Shown: positions 7,507 to 11,424 of the stretch, piece after piece
How positions within the stretch are numbered: the first letter of the stretch is position 1
Layout of the letters: the number at the start of each line of letters is the position of its first letter
The notes under the pieces: generated by a model
The model's database searches: none
Told to the model about the DNA's origin: nothing
Seen by the model: only the letters and a program-made list of their open reading frames with translations
Position numbers and translations under genes: made by a program
NCBI GenBank assembly: GCA_044375955.1
Contig: JBILLS010000049.1
Location: 1 to 11,424, forward strand
Source: VGCC01 sp044375955
GTDB taxonomy: Bacteria; Actinomycetota; Actinomycetes; S36-B12
Length of the DNA: 11,424 bases
Direction: 5' to 3'

Positions 7507-7510
7507 TGTA
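7505..7510 (-). promoter_or_regulatory. Candidate -10 box for the glycosyltransferase operon
   Basis: TACAGT matches TANNNT and lies seven bases before GTG 7497 on the minus strand. No good -35 is visible. If it is used, transcription would begin at or near GTG 7497, giving a leaderless mRNA and making that codon, not 7506, the real start. Confidence 0.35.
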
Positions 7511-7527
7511 GGGGCGGTGGTTACGAC

Positions 7528-7533
7528 TACCCT
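7528..7533 (+). promoter_or_regulatory. Candidate -10 box for the UDP-glucose dehydrogenase gene
   Basis: TACCCT matches TANNNT and ends six bases before ATG 7540, which would place the transcription start at the A of the ATG. No Shine-Dalgarno sequence precedes this ATG, as expected for a leaderless mRNA. No convincing -35 is visible. Confidence 0.4.
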
Positions 7534-7539
7534 GACGGC

Positions 7540-8841
7540 ATGGCGCATCGCCTCTCGGTGATCGGTACCGGCTACCTCGGCGCAACCCACGCGGCCTGCA
7601 TGGCCGAACTGGGCTTCGAGGTGATCGGTGTCGACGTCGACCCCGCCAAGGTGGAGATGCTCGCGACCGGGAAGGTGCCCTTCTTCGAGCCTGATCTCGA
7701 GGATGTGCTCGCACGGAACATCGCGAACGGTCGACTCCGGTTCACCACCTCCTTCGCCGAGGCCGGCGAATTCGCAGACGTCCACTTCATCTGCGTCGGC
7801 ACCCCACAGCAACCGGGCGCCCTCGCAGCGGATCTGACCCAGGTCTTCGGCGCGGTCGACGCGCTCGCCCCGCACCTGGGAGCCGACGACCTGGTGGTGG
7901 GTAAGTCCACGGTTCCCGTGGGGACCGCCGATGCCATCGCCGCCCGGATCACCACCGAGGTCGCATGGAACCCGGAGTTCCTGCGCGAGGGCTTCGCCGT
8001 GTCGGACACCCTCTCCCCCGATCGACTTGTGATCGGGGTGCGCAGCGCTCGAGCGGAAGCGATCCTGCGCGAGGTGTACGCACCCATCACCGACACAGGT
8101 ATCCCGCTTCTCGTCACCGACTTCCCGACAGCGGAGTTGGTCAAGGTTGCAGCCAACTCCTTCCTCGCCACGAAGATCTCATTCATCAACGCGATGGCCG
8201 AGGTGTGCGAGGCCGCCGGCGCAGACGTCGTCAAACTTGCCGAGGCGATCGGATACGACCCGCGGATCGGCAACCGCTTCCTCGCCGCGGGCCTCGGATT
8301 CGGTGGCGGGTGCCTTCCCAAGGACATTCGGGCCTTCATGGCGCGTGCCGGTGAGCTGGGTGCGGAAGAGGCGCTGACATTCCTACGCGAGGTGGACCAG
8401 ATCAACCTCCGTCGACGCAGTCACACGGTCGATCTGGCTCGCAAGATGCTCGGGGGCACCCTACGCGGCACGACCATCTGCATGCTGGGTGCCTCGTTCA
8501 AACCCGACAGTGATGACGTGCGTGATTCACCCGCATTGGATGTCGCGGTCGCTTTGGCCAACGCGGGCGCGTCCGTCGTGGTCACCGATCCCAAGGGTCT
8601 GACCAATGCGGAACGCGTCTATCCGACGCTCACCTACGTCAATGACATCGTGAAGGCGGTCACCGATACCGACCTGGTGATCCTCGGGACCGAATGGCGC
8701 GAGTTCCGCGAGCTGGATCCGGTCGCCCTTGCCGAGGTGACGGCAGCACCGCGCATCATCGACGCCCGCAATGCGCTCGATCCGGATGCCTGGCGTGCAG
8801 CAGGCTGGACGTACCGCGGACTCGGGCGCCCAGCGCGGTGA
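7540..8841 (+). CDS. UDP-glucose 6-dehydrogenase
   Basis: This 433-residue cytoplasmic enzyme oxidises UDP-glucose to UDP-glucuronate in two NAD-dependent steps. The NAD-binding Rossmann start is GTGYLGATHAACMAELGFEV, with GVDVD at the end of the second strand. The central domain has NPEFLREG (144-151), ELVKVAANSF with the expected catalytic Lys202 and Asn206, and GFGGGCLPKDIRAF with the catalytic nucleophile Cys258. The C-terminal UDP-binding domain carries GASFKPDSDDVRDSPA. All key residues are present and the length is normal, so it should be active. ATG 7540 was chosen because the GxGxxG fold starts at once after it; the long open frame upstream lies opposite a glycosyltransferase gene. 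GDP-mannose dehydrogenase is the main alternative in this family, but the motifs fit UDP-glucose better. Its product would feed the neighbouring glycosyltransferases. The TGA overlaps the next GTG (GTGA). Confidence 0.93.
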   Translation: MAHRLSVIGTGYLGATHAACMAELGFEVIGVDVDPAKVEMLATGKVPFFEPDLEDVLARNIANGRLRFTTSFAEAGEFADVHFICVGTPQQPGALAADLTQVFGAVDALAPHLGADDLVVGKSTVPVGTADAIAARITTEVAWNPEFLREGFAVSDTLSPDRLVIGVRSARAEAILREVYAPITDTGIPLLVTDFPTAELVKVAANSFLATKISFINAMAEVCEAAGADVVKLAEAIGYDPRIGNRFLAAGLGFGGGCLPKDIRAFMARAGELGAEEALTFLREVDQINLRRRSHTVDLARKMLGGTLRGTTICMLGASFKPDSDDVRDSPALDVAVALANAGASVVVTDPKGLTNAERVYPTLTYVNDIVKAVTDTDLVILGTEWREFRELDPVALAEVTAAPRIIDARNALDPDAWRAAGWTYRGLGRPAR

Positions 8842-9269
8842 CATTCACCCCACCCGACGACCCGATCGTGCGGGACCTCCTGACGAACAGCCGGCTCTGG
8901 TTCGTCGTGGGATTGGGGAACTCCCCCGAACGAGCCGCCTACCGAGTCGCCGCATTCCTGCAATCACTCGGGAAGCAGGTCGTGCCGATCCACCCGCGTG
9001 CCGAGGTGGTTCATGGCAGTCAGGGGTTTCGGACCATCGAGGAGGCGGTCGCGGTGCACGGGGTCCCCGACGTCGTCGACGTTTTCGTGCGCAGTGATCG
9101 CGCAGGTGAGTTCGCCGATCAGGCGATCACGGCCGGAGCGAAAGCCGTGTGGTTCCAACTCGGGGTACTCGATGACACCGCTGCCCAGCGCGTTGTCGAT
9201 GCGGGAATGGTGATGGTCATGGATCGCTGCCCCGCCATCAAGTACCCGAGGCTCACCGCTCGCGCGTGA
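8838..9269 (+). CDS. CoA-binding domain protein (YccU-like)
   Basis: This small 143-residue single-domain protein belongs to the CoA_binding_2 (YccU-like) family. It has a Rossmann fold beginning at VVGLGNSPERAAYRVAAFLQ, then VVPIHPRAEVVHG, DVVDVFVRSD, GAKAVWFQLGV and the terminal MDRCPAIKYPRL, all in the family's order and at its usual length. Members bind CoA in structural studies, but their physiological role is not established. The GTG at 8838 is shared with the upstream stop (GTGA, four-base overlap), and no Shine-Dalgarno is evident, so translation is probably coupled to UDP-glucose dehydrogenase. A longer frame exists upstream but lies wholly inside that gene. The 3' end overlaps purE, on the other strand, by 17 bases. 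The family is sure; the function is not. Confidence 0.88.
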   Translation: MTFTPPDDPIVRDLLTNSRLWFVVGLGNSPERAAYRVAAFLQSLGKQVVPIHPRAEVVHGSQGFRTIEEAVAVHGVPDVVDVFVRSDRAGEFADQAITAGAKAVWFQLGVLDDTAAQRVVDAGMVMVMDRCPAIKYPRLTARA

Positions 9270-9747
9270 TGCGCTCCCCCTTGGCACGGGCCTGCTCGTT
9301 CAGTCCCGACTGGTAGCTCTCCATCGCGTCCAGGAGTTCCGGAGTCGCCAATCCCAGCATGCGGATGGCGAGGAGACCGGCATTGCGCGAGTTGCCGATA
9401 CCCACGGTGGCAACCGGAACACCCGCCGGCATCTGAACGATCGACAGGAGTGCATCCATACCGTCGAGGCTGCCCACGGGGACTGGGACGCCGATCACCG
9501 GAAGTGCGGTCACCGAGGCGAGCATGCCGGGTAGGTGCGCCGATCCCCCCGCCCCGGCGATGATCACGCGGATCCCGTCTGCCCGGGCACGCGATCCGAA
9601 GGCCACCATTTCGTGCGGCATACGGTGGGCGGAGACCACGTCGACCCGATGGGGCACGCCGAAATCGTCGAGAACCAGGGATGCGCCTTCCATCACCGAC
9701 CAGTCGGAGTCGCTGCCCATGCACACGGCGACGAGTGCCTCACTCAT
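9253..9747 (-). CDS. purE: N5-carboxyaminoimidazole ribonucleotide mutase
   Basis: This 164-residue PurE, class I, converts N5-CAIR to CAIR in de novo purine synthesis, the step after PurK. The phosphate-binding MGSDSDW (10-16), SAHRMP with the catalytic His41, AGAGGSAHLPGM, GVPVPVGSLDGMDALLSIVQ and the PAGVPVATVGIG strand are all present. The length is typical for a stand-alone enzyme, which acts as an octamer in the cytoplasm. ATG 9747 has GGGGGT about five bases upstream, inside the end of purK, and overlaps the purK stop by eight bases (ATGAGTGA), so the two are co-translated. Its presence with purK shows the bacterial two-step route rather than the single-step class II PurE. The 3' end runs into the convergent CoA-binding gene for 17 bases. 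Confidence 0.97.
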   Translation of the reverse strand: MSEALVAVCMGSDSDWSVMEGASLVLDDFGVPHRVDVVSAHRMPHEMVAFGSRARADGIRVIIAGAGGSAHLPGMLASVTALPVIGVPVPVGSLDGMDALLSIVQMPAGVPVATVGIGNSRNAGLLAIRMLGLATPELLDAMESYQSGLNEQARAKGERITRER

Positions 9748-10891
9748 CGATGACCCCCATGAAGTAATCGGCGGCGTGCCGGGCGCGGGCCAGGAGTACG
9801 GGAAGGTCTGCTCCCACCGCGGTCACATGCCCGACTTTACGTCCCGGTCGAACCTCCTTGCCGTAGAGATGCACGTGCAGCGCAGGATCACGGGCCATCA
9901 CATGGCGGAACGCGGAGTACAGATTGGGGACCTCGCCACCGAGGATGTTCACCATCACCGCGTAGGGAGCGATAGCCGTGGGCGCGCCTAAGGGAAGGTC
10001 CAGAACGGCGCGCAGGTGGTTCTCGAACTGACTCGTCACCGCACCCTCGATCGTCCAGTGCCCGGAGTTGTGCGGGCGCATGGCCAGTTCGTTGACCAGG
10101 ACGGCCGATCCCGTGTCGAACATCTCGACGGCGAGCATGCCGGTGACACCCAGGCTCGCGGCGATCTCGAGGGCGAGCCTCTGGGCCTCGATCGCCTGAT
10201 CATCGGAGAGCTCGGGTGCCGGGGCGATCACCTCCGCGCAGATGCCGTCACGCTGCACCGTCTGCACCACGGGGTAGGTCACCGACTGACCCGAGGGGGA
10301 TCGCGCAACCTGCGCGGAGAGTTCGCGAACGAAGGCAATGCACTCTTCCACCAGCCACACCGCCCCCGGAGGAAGTGGCGTGGACATGGCCGCTGCGATG
10401 TCTGCGGCTGACTCGATTCGCCACACTCCGCGGCCGTCGTAGCCGCCACGTGAGGTCTTGAGGATGATGGGGAATCCCACCGACTGCGCGAAGTCGATCG
10501 CACCGTGAACGGTTTCGACTACGGTCCAGCGCGGAGCCGGGAACCCGGTGAGGGCCCTCCTCATGTGCGCCTTGTCCTGGGCGTGGAAGAGCGCCGACGG
10601 GCCGGGACGCACCGCCACCCCACGTGCCTCCACCTGCTCCAGGATCGACGGCGGCACGTGCTCGTGATCGAAGGTGATGACATCGCATCCCTGGGCGAAG
10701 TCCAGCACGGCATCCGGGTCGTCATGCGCGCCGATGCGGACGTCGGCGACCACCTGCGCGGCGGACTCCGACCGGGATGTGGCCAGGATGCGGAAATCGA
10801 CACCGAGGGCGGCTGCGGGAGCAGCGGACATTCGGGCGAGCTGACCACCGCCCACCATGCCCACCCTGGGTGCGCCGATGTCTCGCGTCAC
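9740..10891 (-). CDS. purK: N5-carboxyaminoimidazole ribonucleotide synthase
   Basis: This 383-residue ATP-grasp enzyme makes N5-CAIR from AIR, ATP and bicarbonate. The N-terminal fold starts VGMVGGGQLARM (10-21). The glycine-rich ATP-grasp loop is KTSRGGYDGRGVW (145-157), EECIAF (182-187) binds the nucleotide, and the C-terminal active-site block is NELAMRPHNSGHWTIEGA (from Asn267), with Glu256 and Glu268 as likely magnesium ligands. The length is normal and no key residue is missing. The start is GTG 10891. It has no Shine-Dalgarno, but a TAGATT box ends six bases before it, so a leaderless mRNA is plausible in addition to any read-through from the PH-domain gene 35 bases upstream. purE follows with an eight-base overlap. 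The identification is secure; the start could be slightly inside, but the residues before VGMVGGG are few either way. Confidence 0.97.
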   Translation of the reverse strand: MTRDIGAPRVGMVGGGQLARMSAAPAAALGVDFRILATSRSESAAQVVADVRIGAHDDPDAVLDFAQGCDVITFDHEHVPPSILEQVEARGVAVRPGPSALFHAQDKAHMRRALTGFPAPRWTVVETVHGAIDFAQSVGFPIILKTSRGGYDGRGVWRIESAADIAAAMSTPLPPGAVWLVEECIAFVRELSAQVARSPSGQSVTYPVVQTVQRDGICAEVIAPAPELSDDQAIEAQRLALEIAASLGVTGMLAVEMFDTGSAVLVNELAMRPHNSGHWTIEGAVTSQFENHLRAVLDLPLGAPTAIAPYAVMVNILGGEVPNLYSAFRHVMARDPALHVHLYGKEVRPGRKVGHVTAVGADLPVLLARARHAADYFMGVIDE

Positions 10892-10894
10892 GAA

Positions 10895-10920
10895 CTGAAT
10901 CTACTTCGCTGGTGATTCAG
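10895..10920. repeat. Perfect 7-bp inverted repeat in the purK upstream gap
   Basis: CTGAATC (10895-10901) and GATTCAG (10914-10920) are perfect inverted copies separated by 12 bases. They fill most of the 35-base gap between the PH-domain gene and purK, and one arm overlaps the candidate -10 box. There is no run of T after it on the minus strand, so it is not a standard intrinsic terminator. An operator or a mild RNA hairpin is possible. Confidence 0.45.
10898..10903 (-). promoter_or_regulatory. Candidate -10 box for purK-purE
   Basis: TAGATT matches TANNNT and ends six bases before GTG 10891 on the minus strand, the same spacing as the candidate box before UDP-glucose dehydrogenase. A sequence 17 bases upstream (TAGTCG) is only a weak -35. 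It lies partly within the right arm of a 7-bp dyad. Confidence 0.42.
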
Positions 10921-10926
10921 CGACTA

Positions 10927-11424
10927 CTACTCGTTCCCGCGCCGACGCCTCTCGTCGCCCTCGATGTACTCGTAGATGCTGCGCTGCATCTGTTCGACAT
11001 CGGGAACATCCTTGACCGTCAGGCCATCGTTCTCACCCGCGGACTGGATGAGGAGCGCGCCGTAGTTCAGAACTCGACCCATCGGGGGAACCTCGAACGA
11101 GACGTTGTTGACCTTCGACAAGGGGATGTCCTTGCCACGGCGGGAGATGATTCCCGAACGCACGATGATGCGTCGATCGGTGAAGACGTAATCAGTGGTG
11201 ACCCAGCGCAGGAACGGCAGTAACGCCCACAGGATGACAATCACCACGCCGCCAGCGACGAATACCCACCGGAGCCACTCCCATCCGGGGAGGGTGGATG
11301 CGACCCACGACAGCAACACGACGAGCCCGATGACGGTGCCCAGGAAGATCAGGCCGGGGACGAACAGTGCGCGCCAGTGCGGGCGGGTCTCGAACTTGAT
11401 TACTTCACCGGGGGCGAGGAGCTT
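10927..11424 (-). CDS. Bacterial PH-domain membrane protein (bPH_2/DUF304-like), 5' partial
   Basis: The frame is open from the right edge of the window to TAG at 10927-10929, giving 165 visible residues. The first visible residues (KLLAPGEVIKFETRPHWRAL) are what is usually found within a few residues of the N-terminus in this family, so only a short piece should be missing. Two hydrophobic spans follow (from FVPGLIFLGTVIGLVVLL, then WVFVAGGVVIVILWALLPFL). The PH-like domain comes next: TTDYVFTDRRIIVRSGIISR, DIPLSKVNNVSFE, GRVLNYGALLIQSAG. It ends with a charged tail (EGDERRRRGNE). GTG 11319 is an internal codon, not the likely start, because conserved-looking sequence lies before it. The protein sits in the cytoplasmic membrane; its function is unknown. 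It precedes purK by 35 bases on the same strand and may be transcribed with it. Confidence 0.88.
   Translation of the reverse strand, partial: KLLAPGEVIKFETRPHWRALFVPGLIFLGTVIGLVVLLSWVASTLPGWEWLRWVFVAGGVVIVILWALLPFLRWVTTDYVFTDRRIIVRSGIISRRGKDIPLSKVNNVSFEVPPMGRVLNYGALLIQSAGENDGLTVKDVPDVEQMQRSIYEYIEGDERRRRGNE

Noticed and set aside
6832..7539. Upstream extension of UDP-glucose dehydrogenase
   Set aside because: The frame is open, but the sequence is antisense to the first glycosyltransferase and unlike any dehydrogenase; the fold begins directly after ATG 7540.
7507..7875. Upstream extension of the first glycosyltransferase
   Set aside because: It would run antisense through the NAD-binding domain of UDP-glucose dehydrogenase; the extra residues show no domain.
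10895..10920. Intrinsic terminator after the PH-domain gene
   Set aside because: The 7-bp dyad has a 12-base loop and only modest GC, and there is no T-run after it on the minus strand.
1..11424. Defence system, phage or mobile element, CRISPR array, RNA genes
   Set aside because: No transposase, integrase, nuclease or repeat array could be seen; all coding capacity is taken by surface-glycan, purine and membrane-protein genes.

Overview
The window is a compact, GC-rich stretch with strong G/C preference at third codon positions, several GTG starts, and genes that touch or overlap. This, together with the look of the proteins, points to a high-GC Gram-positive (actinobacterial) chromosome. 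The genus cannot be named from the sequence. Twelve protein genes fill almost all of it. The only clear non-coding gaps are about 33 bases (7507-7539) and 35 bases (10892-10926). I see no rRNA, tRNA, CRISPR array, insertion sequence or intrinsic terminator.

Region 1 (1-1040, plus strand) holds the C-terminal end of a CDP-glycerol glycerophosphotransferase-like protein followed, with a one-base stop/start overlap, by a LicC-like sugar/alcohol-phosphate nucleotidyltransferase. Region 2 (1037-7506, minus strand) is a run of five glycosyltransferase genes read from right to left: a two-part GT2 protein, an ExoA-like membrane-anchored GT2, a CgeB-like GT-B enzyme, a large TarS-like GT2 with a worn-down glycerophosphotransferase tail, and a GT4 enzyme. 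Their junctions overlap by 1 or 8 bases or are 4 bases apart, so they are very probably one operon. Region 3 (7540-9269, plus strand) is a UDP-glucose 6-dehydrogenase and a small CoA-binding protein joined by a GTGA overlap, diverging from the glycosyltransferase operon. Region 4 (9253-11424, minus strand) is housekeeping: a bacterial PH-domain membrane protein (start just outside the window), then purK and purE of purine biosynthesis.

Regions 1 to 3 read as a cell-surface glycopolymer locus, probably teichoic-acid-like: a polyol-phosphate transferase, a nucleotidyltransferase that could activate a building block, five transferases to build or decorate the chain, and an enzyme supplying UDP-glucuronate. 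The polymer itself cannot be deduced from sequence. The most notable points are the vestigial glycerophosphotransferase tail on the large GT2, TANNNT boxes 6-7 bases before the starts in both intergenic gaps (suggesting leaderless mRNAs), a perfect 7-bp dyad at the purK start, and the recurring ATGNNTGA overlap at gene junctions.
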